64,000 bases of DNA from JBOCEF01 sp050586345 (GTDB taxonomy: Bacteria > Pseudomonadota > Alphaproteobacteria > Rhodobacterales > Rhodobacteraceae), in the NCBI RefSeq assembly GCF_050586345.1, contig NZ_JBOCEF010000022.1, positions 8,702 to 72,701 on the forward strand, written 5' to 3'. Of the stretch, positions 35,754-44,585 are shown in pieces. The notes beneath the pieces were generated by a model that searched no databases, was not told the origin of the DNA, and saw nothing but the letters and a program-made list of their open reading frames with translations. Both the position numbers and the translations under genes were made by a program. The number at the start of each line of letters is the position of its first letter. Position 1 is the first letter of the stretch.

Positions 35754-36980
35754 ATGAAGGTGCTCATCAACGGGGCGGGCATCGGCGGATTGACCGCCGC
35801 CCTCATGCTCCACGCCCGCGGCATCGAGGTGGAGATCCACGAAGCAGCCCCCGAGCTGCGCGAGCTCGGCGTCGGCATCAACGTGCTGCCCCACGCGATC
35901 CGCGAGCTGGCGGAACTGGGCCTGCTGCCGGAACTCGACCGCATCGCCATCCGCACGCGCGAGCTGATCTACATGAACCGCCAGGGCCAGGAAATCTGGC
36001 GCGAGCTGCGCGGCGTGGAGCAGGGACAGGACTACCCGCAATTCTCGATCCATCGCGGCTTCATGCACAAGATGCTGGCCGACGCGGTGCGCGCGCGCCT
36101 CGGGGACAAGGCCATCACCCTCTCCTCCCGCGGCATCGGCTTCGAGCAGGACGCGGGCGAAGCCCGCCTGCTGCTGGAAGGCGGCGGCAAGGCCGCGGGC
36201 GACGTGCTGCTGGGCGCCGACGGCATCCACTCGGCGATTCGCCGCCAGATGTTCCCGGACGAGCCGGGCCTCAAGTGGAACGGCGTGATGATGTGGCGCG
36301 GCGCGATCGAGGCCGACCCGCTCGCCGATGGCCGCACCATGATCGTGGCGGGGGGTTTCGAGACCAAGCTGGTCCTCTACCCCATCGCCCCCGGGACCAC
36401 GCCCGGCAAGGTGCTGATGAACTGGGTGGTCTGCCACCGCCCGGGCAAGGAGGGCGATGTCGCCCCGAAGCGCGAGGACTGGAACCGCCGCGGCACGCTC
36501 GAGGAGCTGATGCCGCTGGCCCGCGCCTTCGGCGTCGACGTGATCGACCTGCCCGCGCTGGTGCGCGCCACGCCCGAATTCCTCGAATACCCGATGGCCG
36601 ACCGCGACCCGCTGCCCAGCTGGACCGACGGGCGCGTCACGCTGCTCGGCGACGCCGCGCACCCGATGTACCCGGTCGGCTCCAACGGCGCCTCGCAGGC
36701 GATCATCGACGGGCGCGCGCTGGCCGACCTGCTGGCGGCGCAGGACCCGATCCCCGCCCTCGCCGCCTATGACGCGGCCCGCCGCCCGGCCACCGCGCAG
36801 GTGGTGGCGATGAACCGCCAGGGCGGCCCCGAGGGCGTGATCGACGAGGTCGAGCGCCGCGCCCCGGACGGCTTCGCCGATCTCGACGCCGTCATCACCC
36901 AGGAAGAACGCGCCGCCATCGTGCGCGGCTACGCCTCCACCGCCGGTTTCTCGGCCGAACAGACCCGCATGCGCGCCTGA
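35754..36980 (+). CDS. Flavin-dependent aromatic hydroxylase (salicylate hydroxylase-like)
   Basis: A 408-residue group A FAD monooxygenase. GAGIGG (7-12) is the FAD Rossmann motif, LGADGIHSAIR near 155-165 is the DG motif and GDAAHPMYPVGSNGASQAI near 300-318 is the second FAD motif. AAGGAGG precedes the ATG. It leads a plus-strand group with a cupin and the Liv binding protein and is divergent from araC. Likely reaction: NAD(P)H-dependent hydroxylation of an aromatic acid or heterocycle. It belongs to the PhzS/6-hydroxynicotinate/salicylate branch, which I cannot resolve further. Confidence 0.84.
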   Translation: MKVLINGAGIGGLTAALMLHARGIEVEIHEAAPELRELGVGINVLPHAIRELAELGLLPELDRIAIRTRELIYMNRQGQEIWRELRGVEQGQDYPQFSIHRGFMHKMLADAVRARLGDKAITLSSRGIGFEQDAGEARLLLEGGGKAAGDVLLGADGIHSAIRRQMFPDEPGLKWNGVMMWRGAIEADPLADGRTMIVAGGFETKLVLYPIAPGTTPGKVLMNWVVCHRPGKEGDVAPKREDWNRRGTLEELMPLARAFGVDVIDLPALVRATPEFLEYPMADRDPLPSWTDGRVTLLGDAAHPMYPVGSNGASQAIIDGRALADLLAAQDPIPALAAYDAARRPATAQVVAMNRQGGPEGVIDEVERRAPDGFADLDAVITQEERAAIVRGYASTAGFSAEQTRMRA

Positions 36981-37004
36981 GCGCGCCCTTCAAGGAGCAT
37001 CCCC

Positions 37005-37439
37005 ATGAAAGCTGAAGTCACCCCCGCCGCCGGTTCCGTCGAAGGCGTCGTCTGGGACGTCCTCGGGCAGACCTACGTGCCGAAATCCCGCTGCGAGTCC
37101 TCGACCTCCTGGCACGCGACCCTGCCCGCGGGCACCTTCGTTCCGCCCCACATCCACCCGGGCCAGGACGAGTTCGTCTACATCCTGACCGGCGAGCTGG
37201 AATACATCCTCGACGGCAAGGAAGGCGTCGCGAAACCCGGCGACATGCTGTGCATGCCCAAGGGCATCCCGCACGGCCTGTTCAACCGCTCGGGCGCCGA
37301 GGTCACGACCCTGTTCTGGGTCTCCCCCTCCGACAAGATCTGGGAGCTGTTCTGCACCCTCGACGGCATGAGCGACCCCGAGGCGGTCGTGAAGGCCTCG
37401 GCCGAGTGCAACGTGGACTTCCTGCCCCCCGCCGAGTGA
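37005..37439 (+). CDS. Cupin domain protein (paralogue of the fused cupin)
   Basis: A 144-residue single cupin. The metal motif is His-x-His at PPHIHPGQDEF (about 50-60) with Glu, and a later His in GIPHGLFN. It shares WDVLGQTY, SWHAT, HIHPxQDEFVY, PxGIPHGLFNRSGA and NVDFLPPA with the C-terminal half of the hydrolase fusion at 25210-26448. It lies 24 nt after the FAD hydroxylase, so it may act on that enzyme's product as a dioxygenase or isomerase. No direct evidence separates these. Confidence 0.8.
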   Translation: MKAEVTPAAGSVEGVVWDVLGQTYVPKSRCESSTSWHATLPAGTFVPPHIHPGQDEFVYILTGELEYILDGKEGVAKPGDMLCMPKGIPHGLFNRSGAEVTTLFWVSPSDKIWELFCTLDGMSDPEAVVKASAECNVDFLPPAE

Positions 37440-37500
37440 CGGCCCCGCGCCGCCCCGGCCCGGGGCGGCGCATCCCCCTGATTTTCCAAGGAGAACGCCC

Positions 37501-38676
37501 GTGACCAAAGCCCTCAAATCCGCCGTCGCCGCCCTCGCCCTCTCCGCCGCGGGGGCTCTGCCCGCCCATGCGCTGTCCGAGGACGGCAAGGTCCGCGTCG
37601 GCCTGCTCTACACCCTCTCCGGCCCCGCCGCGATCCTCGGCGAGCAGTCCCGCGACGGGTTCCTGCTGGCCCTCGAGAAACTCGGCGGCACGCTCGGCGG
37701 GCTCGAGGTCGAGCTGCACGTGATCGATGACGAGCAGAAGCCCGACCTCGCCGTCTCCCGCGCGCGCGAGCTGGTCGAAAGCGACAAGGTGGACTTCGTC
37801 GTCGGCCCGATCTTCTCCAACGTGCTCTACGCCATCCTGCCGAGCGTGACCGAGAGCGCGTTCCTCATCTCCACCAATGCCGGCACGTCCCTCCTGGCGG
37901 GCGCGGAGTGCAACGAGAACCTCTTCGTCACCTCCTACCAGAACGACCAGATCCACCAGGTTTCCGGCGAATACGCGCAGGAGCAGGGCTACCCCACCGC
38001 CTACCTGATCACGCCGAACTACCAGGCGGGCAAGGACGCGATGGCGGGCTTCAAGCGGTCCTTCAAGGGCGAGATCCTGGGCGAGACGCTGGTGCCGCTG
38101 GGGCAGCTCGACTACTCGGGCGAGCTTGCGCAGATCGCCGCCGCCCAGCCCGCCGCGATCTACGCCTTCATGCCCGGCGGCATGGGCGTGAACTTCGTCA
38201 AGCAGTTCAAGATGTCCGGCCTCGACTACATCCCGTTCCTGTCGGCCTTCACGGTGGACGAGTCGACCCTGCCCGCGCAGAAGGACGCCGCGCTCGGCAT
38301 GTTCTCGGGCGCCAACTGGGCCCCGGATCTCGACACGCCGCAGAACGTCGAATTTACCAAGGAATATGTCCAGAAATACGACCGCGTGCCCGCCTCCTTC
38401 GCCTTCCAGGCCTATGACGCGGCGCTGCTGATCGACAGCGCGATCAAGGGGGTCGAGGGCGACCTGTCGGACATGGACAAGGTGCGCGACGCGCTCGAGG
38501 CCGCCGACTTCACCTCGCTGCGCGGGGACTTCAAGTTCTCCTCGAACCACTTCCCGGTGCAGGACTTCTACCTGACCACGGTGGTGGAGCGCGAAGACGG
38601 CAAGTACGCGACCTCGATCGTCAAGACCATCTTCGACGACTACGTCGATCCCTACGTCGCCGACTGCAAGATGTAA
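37501..38676 (+). CDS. ABC transporter substrate-binding protein (LivK type)
   Basis: A 391-residue periplasmic binding protein with a signal peptide (about 1-24, ending PAHA-LS) and the HAAT fold: VRVGLLYTLSGPAAILGEQ near 31-49, FVVGPIFSN near 100 and TPNYQAGKDA near 175. The start is a GTG at 37501 with AAGGAG 7 nt upstream. It is the only binding protein in the cluster and is the presumed partner of LivFGHM on the other strand. Its position between the two cupin genes suggests an aromatic substrate rather than leucine. Confidence 0.9.
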   Translation: MTKALKSAVAALALSAAGALPAHALSEDGKVRVGLLYTLSGPAAILGEQSRDGFLLALEKLGGTLGGLEVELHVIDDEQKPDLAVSRARELVESDKVDFVVGPIFSNVLYAILPSVTESAFLISTNAGTSLLAGAECNENLFVTSYQNDQIHQVSGEYAQEQGYPTAYLITPNYQAGKDAMAGFKRSFKGEILGETLVPLGQLDYSGELAQIAAAQPAAIYAFMPGGMGVNFVKQFKMSGLDYIPFLSAFTVDESTLPAQKDAALGMFSGANWAPDLDTPQNVEFTKEYVQKYDRVPASFAFQAYDAALLIDSAIKGVEGDLSDMDKVRDALEAADFTSLRGDFKFSSNHFPVQDFYLTTVVEREDGKYATSIVKTIFDDYVDPYVADCKM

Positions 38677-38684
38677 GCCCCGGC

Positions 38685-38712
38685 GCGGGCGCCTCGTCCG
38701 GGAGGCGCCCGC
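38685..38712 (+). terminator. Hairpin after the binding-protein gene
   Basis: An 11-bp perfect stem (38685-38695 with 38702-38712) and 6-nt loop start 9 nt after the stop codon. There is no T-tract, so it may be a 3'-stabilising or rho-associated structure. Confidence 0.5.
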
Positions 38713-38849
38713 CAGGACCGGCGGGGCGCGGAGTTCAGGCCGCGCCTCCCTCGCGTTGCGTGTTGCGGCGCAGCAGCCCGCCCCCCCGTCGCTCCGGGGG
38801 CGGAGCGCTGCGCCGCGCGTATCCCCCTAGGCGCGTTGCGTCCTATTAT

Positions 38850-38878
38850 TTTATGTTTGAAATTTAGAACTTTGAAGC
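38850..38878 (-). promoter_or_regulatory. AT-rich promoter or operator before the cupin-SDR pair
   Basis: An AT-rich island with two reverse-strand elements related to the cluster motif: ATTTCAAACATAAA (10 of 14) and GCTTCAAAGTTCTAAA (with inserted bases). It lies about 75-100 nt before the cupin start at 38952 and is probably the promoter of the 38952-40174 pair. Confidence 0.4.
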
Positions 38879-38951
38879 TTACCCAAGTGGGACCGCCGCA
38901 CCGCGCGGCCCGCGACACAGCCCCGCCCGACACAACCCAGGAGGAGACCCC

Positions 38952-39401
38952 ATGACCGACGCCGCCGCCCCCGACGCCCCCGCCCGCGCCGTCCCCGTCG
39001 TCACCCGCGCGACCGACCTGTCCGACCAGACCAACCAGTCCGGCGACTGCGTGCGCCGCTCGGGCGTCAGCCCCCAGCACACGCCCGCCACCAAGATCTG
39101 GTTTGGCCGCGTGAGCAACGAGCCCGGCCACCGCTCGCCCCCCCATCACCACGAGCATTGCGAGACCGGGGGCTATGTCCTCTCCGGCCATGGCCGCATC
39201 TATTTCGGCGATGATTACAAGGAGTTCGTGGACCTCTACGAGGGCGACTTCGTGTTCGTCCCCCCCTTCATGCCGCATGTCGAGGTGAACATGAGCACCG
39301 AGAACGAGCTCGTCTGGCTCACCTGCCGCACACCGGACAACCTGGTGACCAACCTGCCCGACGTGCCGGACAGCGCCCTCGAAGGGTTCCGCGCGAAATG
39401 A
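38952..39401 (+). CDS. Cupin domain protein
   Basis: A 149-residue single cupin unlike the 37005 one. Its metal motif is SPPHHHEHCETGGYVL (about 58-73), followed by a second motif with FVPPFMPHVEVN. GGAGGAG precedes the ATG. Its stop overlaps the start of the following SDR gene (ATGA), so the two are co-translated. It may be a metal-dependent isomerase or dioxygenase, or a sensor. I cannot name a substrate. Confidence 0.78.
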   Translation: MTDAAAPDAPARAVPVVTRATDLSDQTNQSGDCVRRSGVSPQHTPATKIWFGRVSNEPGHRSPPHHHEHCETGGYVLSGHGRIYFGDDYKEFVDLYEGDFVFVPPFMPHVEVNMSTENELVWLTCRTPDNLVTNLPDVPDSALEGFRAK

Positions 39402-40174
39402 GCGCGCTGGCGGGACGCACCGCCCTGGTCACCGGCGCCGGCCGGGGCCAGGGGGCGGTCGAGGCCGAGACCCTGGCGCGCGCCGGGGCCGCGGTCTGGC
39501 TCTGCGACGTGCTGGTGGAGGAGGGCGAGGCGAAGGCCGAGGCCCTGCGGGCCGAGGGGCTGGACGCGACCTTCCTCAAGCTCGACGTCACCTCGGACGC
39601 CGAGTGGCAGGCCGCGCTGACCGCCGCCGCCGCCGCCACTGGGCGCGTGGACGTGCTGGTCAACAATGCCGGGATCATCAGCCGCAAGATCATCGCGGAC
39701 ATGACCCCCGAGGACTGGCGCAAGGTGCTGGACGTCAACCTCACCGGCGCCTTCCTCGGCGTGCGCCGCGCGGCGCCGATGATGGCGGCTTCGGGCGGCG
39801 GGTCGATCGTCAACATCGCCTCGAACAGCGCCTTCTCGGGCCATTACGACGCCGCCTATACCGCGTCGAAATGGGGGCTGCGGGGCCTGACCCGCTCGGC
39901 GGCGATGGAGTTCGCGCGCAGCGGCGTGCGGGTCAATTCCGTCTGCCCCGGGCTGATCGAGACCGAGCTCAACCGCGGCTCGCCGCACCTCAAGCCGATG
40001 ATCGAGATGACGCCGATGGGCCGCTCCGGCGGGGCCGAGGAGGTGGCGCAGCTGGTGCTGTTCCTCGCCTCGGACGCATCCAGCTTCATCACCGGCGAGG
40101 ATTTCGTCATCGACGGCGGCTTCACCGCCGGCGCCGCCTATCGGCGGGTGGCGCAGGAAACCGGGCTGCTCTGA
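39398..40174 (+). CDS. Short-chain dehydrogenase/reductase
   Basis: A 258-residue classical SDR with TGAGRGQG near 12-19, NNAG near 88, and a catalytic Ser-Tyr-Lys set (S in NIASNS, Y-x3-K in YTASK). Acidic residues after the second strand (WLCDVL) suggest NAD preference. It overlaps the cupin gene and is followed by a strong terminator. It probably oxidises a hydroxy intermediate of the local pathway. Confidence 0.85.
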   Translation: MSALAGRTALVTGAGRGQGAVEAETLARAGAAVWLCDVLVEEGEAKAEALRAEGLDATFLKLDVTSDAEWQAALTAAAAATGRVDVLVNNAGIISRKIIADMTPEDWRKVLDVNLTGAFLGVRRAAPMMAASGGGSIVNIASNSAFSGHYDAAYTASKWGLRGLTRSAAMEFARSGVRVNSVCPGLIETELNRGSPHLKPMIEMTPMGRSGGAEEVAQLVLFLASDASSFITGEDFVIDGGFTAGAAYRRVAQETGLL

Positions 40175-40193
40175 CCGCCCCGAGCCCAAGCGA

Positions 40194-40223
40194 AAAGGGC
40201 GGCCCCGCGCGGGGCCGCCCTTT
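40194..40223. terminator. Bidirectional Rho-independent terminator
   Basis: A 13-bp stem (40194-40206 with 40211-40223), loop GCGC, a T-run after it and an A-run before it. It sits between the convergent SDR and marR genes and can serve both strands. Confidence 0.9.
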
Positions 40224-40248
40224 TTCCGTTCCGCAAGGCGGTGGGACC

Positions 40249-40749
40249 TCAGCCCTGCGCCTTGTGCCGCAGGTCGAGCATGATCGAGATCGCCCGCGCC
40301 ACGTCCCCTTCCGGGACGTTCTCGAACAGCCCGTCGATCCAGGACAGGTGCGCCGCGGCCATGTCATCCATCAGCGCCGCGCCCTTGGGGGTGATCTTGA
40401 TCAGGAAGGCCCGCCGGTCGGTCGCCACCGGGTTGCGCTCGGCCAGGCCCTCCCGGGTCAGCCGGTCCACGATGCCGGTCACGTTGCCGTTCGACACCAT
40501 CAGCTGCTGCGACAGGTCGCCCATCTTCAGCCCCTCGGGGGCCGCATGAAGCGCGGCGAGCACGTCAAAGCGCGGCAGGGTCATGTCGTAATTGGCCCGC
40601 AGCCGCTCGCGCAGGTCGTTCTCGACATAACGCACGGCCTTGAGCATCTGCAGCCAGAGCCGCAGCCGCTGGCGGGCGAGGGCGAGGTCTTCGGGACCGC
40701 GCGCGATCGGCTCGGCGGCGGCGGGCGCGGCGTCGGGCTGGGGGCTCAT
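40249..40749 (-). CDS. MarR family transcriptional regulator
   Basis: A 166-residue winged-helix regulator with the MarR core (LPRFDVLAAL, MGDLSQQLMVSNGNVTGIVDRL, TDRRAFLIKITPKG wing). The ATG at 40749 is preferred over a GTG at 40857, because the 104 nt between them contain an AT-rich promoter-like patch. MarR proteins of this type in aryl-CoA clusters often repress and respond to the aryl-CoA. It is the best candidate to bind the GCTTYAAGYYTAAA sites. Confidence 0.87.
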   Translation of the reverse strand: MSPQPDAAPAAAEPIARGPEDLALARQRLRLWLQMLKAVRYVENDLRERLRANYDMTLPRFDVLAALHAAPEGLKMGDLSQQLMVSNGNVTGIVDRLTREGLAERNPVATDRRAFLIKITPKGAALMDDMAAAHLSWIDGLFENVPEGDVARAISIMLDLRHKAQG

Positions 40750-40853
40750 GGACGATCTCGCTCGTGTCTCAGCTGCGGACGAAGCGGGGGAACGCCCCCC
40801 GCGACCGTTATTCGACGTATCAAATTTCCCCGCCTGAACCAAAGCGGATTTCG

Positions 40854-41291
40854 TCACGCCGCCGGTTCCGCCGCAGCCTCGGCCGCCGGTTCCATCAGCG
40901 CCTCGAGCCCCGCGCGGCAGTCATCCGGCCAGGGATGCGACTTGTGATCGACGGTCGAGGTCATCACGATCCGCTGCTCGATGGTCCAGATCACGTCCTC
41001 GCCGACCTTCACCACCGTCCACAGGTCCAGCGACGCGCGCCCCACCTTCTTCGGCGTCACCGTGAAGGTCAGGATGTCGCCATAGACCGCCGGTTTCTTG
41101 AACTCGATATGCATGGTGACCGAGGGCAGCCCGAGGCGGCGCACCTCCATCAGCTCCTTCCATTCCACGCCGAAGGACTGGAACATCTCCTCGTTCACGT
41201 CGACCAGCATCGACAGGTAGGCGGGGTGATAGGCGATGCCGGTCAGGTCGCAATCGCCGAAGCGCATCCGCTTGGAGGTGGTGAAGGGCAT
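40854..41291 (-). CDS. Hotdog acyl-CoA thioesterase (4HBT family)
   Basis: A 145-residue hotdog-fold protein. The active-site region is FGDCDLTGIAYHPAYLSML, with Asp and the helix start as in 4-hydroxybenzoyl-CoA thioesterases. The start at 41291 has GAGG upstream. It diverges from the monooxygenase operon and shares its control region, with a perfect motif copy 45 nt upstream. Likely role: release of CoA from dead-end aryl-CoA or of the pathway product. Confidence 0.84.
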   Translation of the reverse strand: MPFTTSKRMRFGDCDLTGIAYHPAYLSMLVDVNEEMFQSFGVEWKELMEVRRLGLPSVTMHIEFKKPAVYGDILTFTVTPKKVGRASLDLWTVVKVGEDVIWTIEQRIVMTSTVDHKSHPWPDDCRAGLEALMEPAAEAAAEPAA

Positions 41292-41332
41292 GTCGGCCTC
41301 GTCCTTGTGATGGGGCGGCCCCGGGGCCGCGT

Positions 41333-41349
41333 TTTGCTTTAAGCCTAAA
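41333..41349 (+). promoter_or_regulatory. Candidate operator, thioesterase side
   Basis: TTTGCTTTAAGCCTAAA. The 14-mer at 41336-41349 matches GCTTYAAGYYTAAA exactly. It is the inverted partner of the site at 41430-41446 in the same divergent control region, with one base different over 17 bp. Confidence 0.65.
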
Positions 41350-41429
41350 CTTTCATGCGCCGCGCCCCCGGTCAAGCCTTGCGGCGCGGCGCGACCCCCT
41401 GCCCCGCCGGAATCCGCCGCGGGATTTAT

Positions 41430-41446
41430 TTTAGGCTTGAAGCAAA
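41430..41446 (-). promoter_or_regulatory. Candidate operator, monooxygenase side
   Basis: On the minus strand it reads TTTGCTTCAAGCCTAAA, nearly identical to the site at 41333-41349 but inverted. It lies 78 nt before the ATG at 41524. The paired inverted copies suggest two regulator dimers controlling both directions. Confidence 0.65.
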
Positions 41447-41523
41447 TCGGGCCGCCTGCTAGCACTGACTCATGCCAGACGAAGGGCCGCCTCCCCCGGC
41501 CCGACACCAGGAGAAGCCGCGCC

Positions 41524-43803
41524 ATGAAGATCGCCGTGCTGGGCGGGGGGCCGTCCGGGCTCTACTTCGCCATCTCGATGAAGCTGCGCGACGCCGCGCA
41601 CCAGATCGACGTCTACGAGCGCAACCGCGCCGACGACACCTTCGGCTGGGGCGTCGTGCTGTCGGACGAGACCATGCGCAACTTCGCGGGCAACGACCCC
41701 GTGTCGGACGAGATGATCCGCTCCAACTTCGCCTACTGGGACGACGTGAAGGTGATCCGGGGCGAGGAGAGCATGACCTCGGGCGGCCACGGCTTCTGCG
41801 GCATCGGCCGCAAGAAGCTGCTGCTGCTGCTGCAGGAGCGCGCGCGCCAGCTGGGCGTGAACCTCCACTTCGAGGCCGACACCGGCGAGGAGGCCATCGA
41901 GGCCCTGCGCGCCGAATGCGATCTCGTGGTCGCCTCGGACGGGCTGAACTCGAAGACGCGCACGCTCTACGCCGATCAGTTCAAGCCCGAGATCGACATG
42001 CGCCGGAACCACTTCGTGTGGCTCGGCACGAAGGCGAAATTCGACGACGCCTTCACCTTCATCTTCGAGGAGACCGAGCACGGCTGGGTCTGGGCGCACG
42101 CCTACCAGTTCGACGACGACACGGCGACCTTCATCGTCGAATGCGGGCCGGAGGCGTTCGAGGCGTTCGGCTTCGCGGACATGACCCAGGCCGAAAGCAT
42201 CGCGCTGTGCGAGAAGCTCTTCGCCCGGCACCTCGATGGTCACAGCCTGATGACCAACGCGAACCACATCCGCGGCTCGGCCTGGATCCGCTTCCCGCGG
42301 GTGACCTGCGAAAACTGGTACACCGGCAACGTGGTGCTGCTGGGCGACGCCTCGGCCACGGCGCATTTCTCCATCGGCTCGGGCTCGAAACTGGGCATGG
42401 AAAGCGCCATCGCCCTGGCCGACGAACTCCATGCCGGCAAGCCGCTGGAACAGGCGCTCCATGACTACCAGGAGGAGCGCAAGCTCCAGGTCCTGCGCGT
42501 CACCTCGGCCGCCCGCAACTCGACCGAGTGGTTCGAGGAGATCGAGCGTTACCTGCCCCTCGACATGATGCAGTTCAACTACGCGCTGCTCACCCGGTCC
42601 CAGCGCATCAGCCACGAGAACCTGCGCCTGCGCGACCCCGAATGGCTCGCCTCGGCCGAGGCGTGGTTCCAGGGCAAGGCGGGCGGCCAGGCGGCGCGCT
42701 CCCCGATGTTCGCGCCCTGGCAGATGCGCGGCATGGCGCTGAAGAACCGCGTCGTGGTGTCCCCGATGGCGCAGTACAAGGCGAAGGACGGGAACCCGAC
42801 CGACTGGCATTTCGTGCATTACGCCGAGCGCGCCAAGGGCGGCGCGGGCCTCGTCTTCACCGAGATGCTGTGCGTGAGCATGGAGGGCCGCATCACCCCC
42901 GGCTGCCCCTGCCTGACGGACGCGCAGGTCCCCGCCTGGGCGCGCCTGGCCGAGTTCGTCCATGCCGAGACGGACGCCAAGATCTGCGCCCAGATCGGCC
43001 ATGCGGGCCGCAAGGGCTCGACCCGCCTCGCCTGGGACGGGATCGACCAGCCGCTGCCGGAAGGCAACTGGCCGCTCCTCTCCGCCTCCGCCATCCCGCT
43101 GATGGAGGGGAACGTGGTCCCGAAGGCCATGGACCGCGCCGACATGGACCGGGTGAAGGGTGAATTCGTCGCCGCCGTGCAGGCCGCCGACAAGGCCGGC
43201 TTCGACATGATCGAGATGCACGCAGCCCATGGCTACCTGCTCGCCAGCTTCCTGTCCCCCGTCACCAACAAGCGCGAGGACGCGTACGGCGGCAGCCTCG
43301 AGAACCGCCTGCGCTTCCCCCTCGAAGTGTTCAACGCCATGCGCGCCGCCTGGCCCGAGGCCAGGCCGATGACGGTGCGCATCTCGGCCCATGACTGGAT
43401 GGGCGACGAGGGCGTGACCCCGGAAGAGGCCGTCCACATCGCCGCCGCCTTCAAATCCGCCGGGGCGGATGCGATCAACGTCTCCTCGGGCCAGACCGAC
43501 AAGGCCGAGCAGCCGATTTATGGCCGCATGTTCCAGGCCCCGTTCTCGGACCGCATCCGCAACGAGCTTTCGGTCCCCACCATGGTCGCGGGCAACATCT
43601 ATGAGCCGGACCACGTCAACTCGATCCTGATGGCGGGGCGCGCGGACCTGGTGCTGCTGGCCCGCCCGCATCTCGCCGATCCCTACTGGACGCTGCACGC
43701 GGCGGTGGAGCTTGGCGACGGTGCGCAGGACTGGCCCGCGCCGTACGAGGGCGGGCGGCGGCAGGCGATCACCCTCGCCGAACGCGCCAAGGCGATGGCA
43801 TGA
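41524..43803 (+). CDS. Bifunctional aryl-CoA monooxygenase/reductase (2-aminobenzoyl-CoA or salicylyl-CoA type)
   Basis: 759 residues. The N-terminal half (1 to about 385) is a group A FAD monooxygenase: GGGPSG (7-12), GDASATAHFSIGSG near 273-286. The C-terminal half (from about 393) is an old-yellow-enzyme flavoprotein: SPMAQYKA, CAQIGHAGRKG near 490 and DMIEMHAAHGYLLASFLSP near 562. This fusion is known from 2-aminobenzoyl-CoA monooxygenase/reductase of Azoarcus and from salicylyl-CoA 5-hydroxylase (SdgC) annotations. The ligase in the cluster supplies the CoA ester. RidA and two SDRs downstream favour the aminobenzoyl route, where an amino-oxo alicyclic product must lose nitrogen, but salicylyl-CoA cannot be excluded. 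Confidence 0.88.
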   Translation: MKIAVLGGGPSGLYFAISMKLRDAAHQIDVYERNRADDTFGWGVVLSDETMRNFAGNDPVSDEMIRSNFAYWDDVKVIRGEESMTSGGHGFCGIGRKKLLLLLQERARQLGVNLHFEADTGEEAIEALRAECDLVVASDGLNSKTRTLYADQFKPEIDMRRNHFVWLGTKAKFDDAFTFIFEETEHGWVWAHAYQFDDDTATFIVECGPEAFEAFGFADMTQAESIALCEKLFARHLDGHSLMTNANHIRGSAWIRFPRVTCENWYTGNVVLLGDASATAHFSIGSGSKLGMESAIALADELHAGKPLEQALHDYQEERKLQVLRVTSAARNSTEWFEEIERYLPLDMMQFNYALLTRSQRISHENLRLRDPEWLASAEAWFQGKAGGQAARSPMFAPWQMRGMALKNRVVVSPMAQYKAKDGNPTDWHFVHYAERAKGGAGLVFTEMLCVSMEGRITPGCPCLTDAQVPAWARLAEFVHAETDAKICAQIGHAGRKGSTRLAWDGIDQPLPEGNWPLLSASAIPLMEGNVVPKAMDRADMDRVKGEFVAAVQAADKAGFDMIEMHAAHGYLLASFLSPVTNKREDAYGGSLENRLRFPLEVFNAMRAAWPEARPMTVRISAHDWMGDEGVTPEEAVHIAAAFKSAGADAINVSSGQTDKAEQPIYGRMFQAPFSDRIRNELSVPTMVAGNIYEPDHVNSILMAGRADLVLLARPHLADPYWTLHAAVELGDGAQDWPAPYEGGRRQAITLAERAKAMA

Positions 43804-44585
43804 GCGGGGCGGATGCCGGGGGCGCCCCCGGCCCCCTTTCCGGCCCCCTCTCGGGCAAATCCGCGCTGGTGACCGGCGGCGGCTCGGGCGTCGGCGCGGC
43901 CATCGCCGCGGCGCTCGCCGGGGCGGGGGCGTCCGTCACCATCTGCGGGCGCCGCGAGGGGCCGCTGGCCGAGACCGCCGCCCGCATCGGCGCGACGCCC
44001 CTTGTCTGCGACGTGACGGACGAGGCCGCCCTCGCCGCCCTCTTCGCCGAGGCGGGCGGCTTCGACATCGTCATCGCCAATGCCGGGGCCTCCGAAAGCG
44101 CGCCCTTCGCGAAAACCTCGCTCTCGGCGTTCCGGCGGATGATGGACTCCAACCTCACCTCCGCCTTCCTCACCCTGCGGGAAGGCCTGCGAGGCATGGA
44201 GTCCCGCCCCTGGGGCCGCCTGGTCGCCATCGCCTCCACCGCCGGGGTGAAGGGCGCGGCCTACGTGGCGCCCTATGCCGCGGCCAAGCACGGGGTGGTG
44301 GGACTGGTCCGCTCCGCCGCGCAGGAGGTCGCGCGCAAGGGGATCACCGTCAACGCCCTCTGCCCCGGCTTCCTGGATACGGAGATGACCGACCGCTCCA
44401 TCGCCAACATCGCCGCCACCACCGGCCGCAGCCCGGACCAGGCCCGCGCGGCGCTGGAGGCCGTGAGCCCCATGCGCCGCCTCGTCCCCCCCGAGGATGT
44501 GGCCGAGGCGGTCCTGTGGCTCTGCGCCCCCGGCTCCTCCATGGTCACCGGCCAGGCGATCCCGATCTGCGGAGGGGAGACATGA
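43800..44585 (+). CDS. Short-chain dehydrogenase/reductase
   Basis: A 261-residue SDR with TGGGSGVG near 21-28, NAGASE near 94 and catalytic Ser and Tyr-x3-Lys (STAGVKGAAYVAPYAAAK). The second strand ends in ICGRREG, with Arg residues fitting NADP. Its ATG overlaps the monooxygenase stop by 4 nt, so it acts in the same pathway. It may process the alicyclic hydroxy- or oxo-acyl-CoA after ring reduction, in beta-oxidation style. Confidence 0.86.
   Translation: MSGADAGGAPGPLSGPLSGKSALVTGGGSGVGAAIAAALAGAGASVTICGRREGPLAETAARIGATPLVCDVTDEAALAALFAEAGGFDIVIANAGASESAPFAKTSLSAFRRMMDSNLTSAFLTLREGLRGMESRPWGRLVAIASTAGVKGAAYVAPYAAAKHGVVGLVRSAAQEVARKGITVNALCPGFLDTEMTDRSIANIAATTGRSPDQARAALEAVSPMRRLVPPEDVAEAVLWLCAPGSSMVTGQAIPICGGET

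Noticed and set aside
40750..40857. GTG start for MarR overlapping the thioesterase stop
   Set aside because: The added 36 residues lack MarR similarity and span an AT-rich promoter-like patch.
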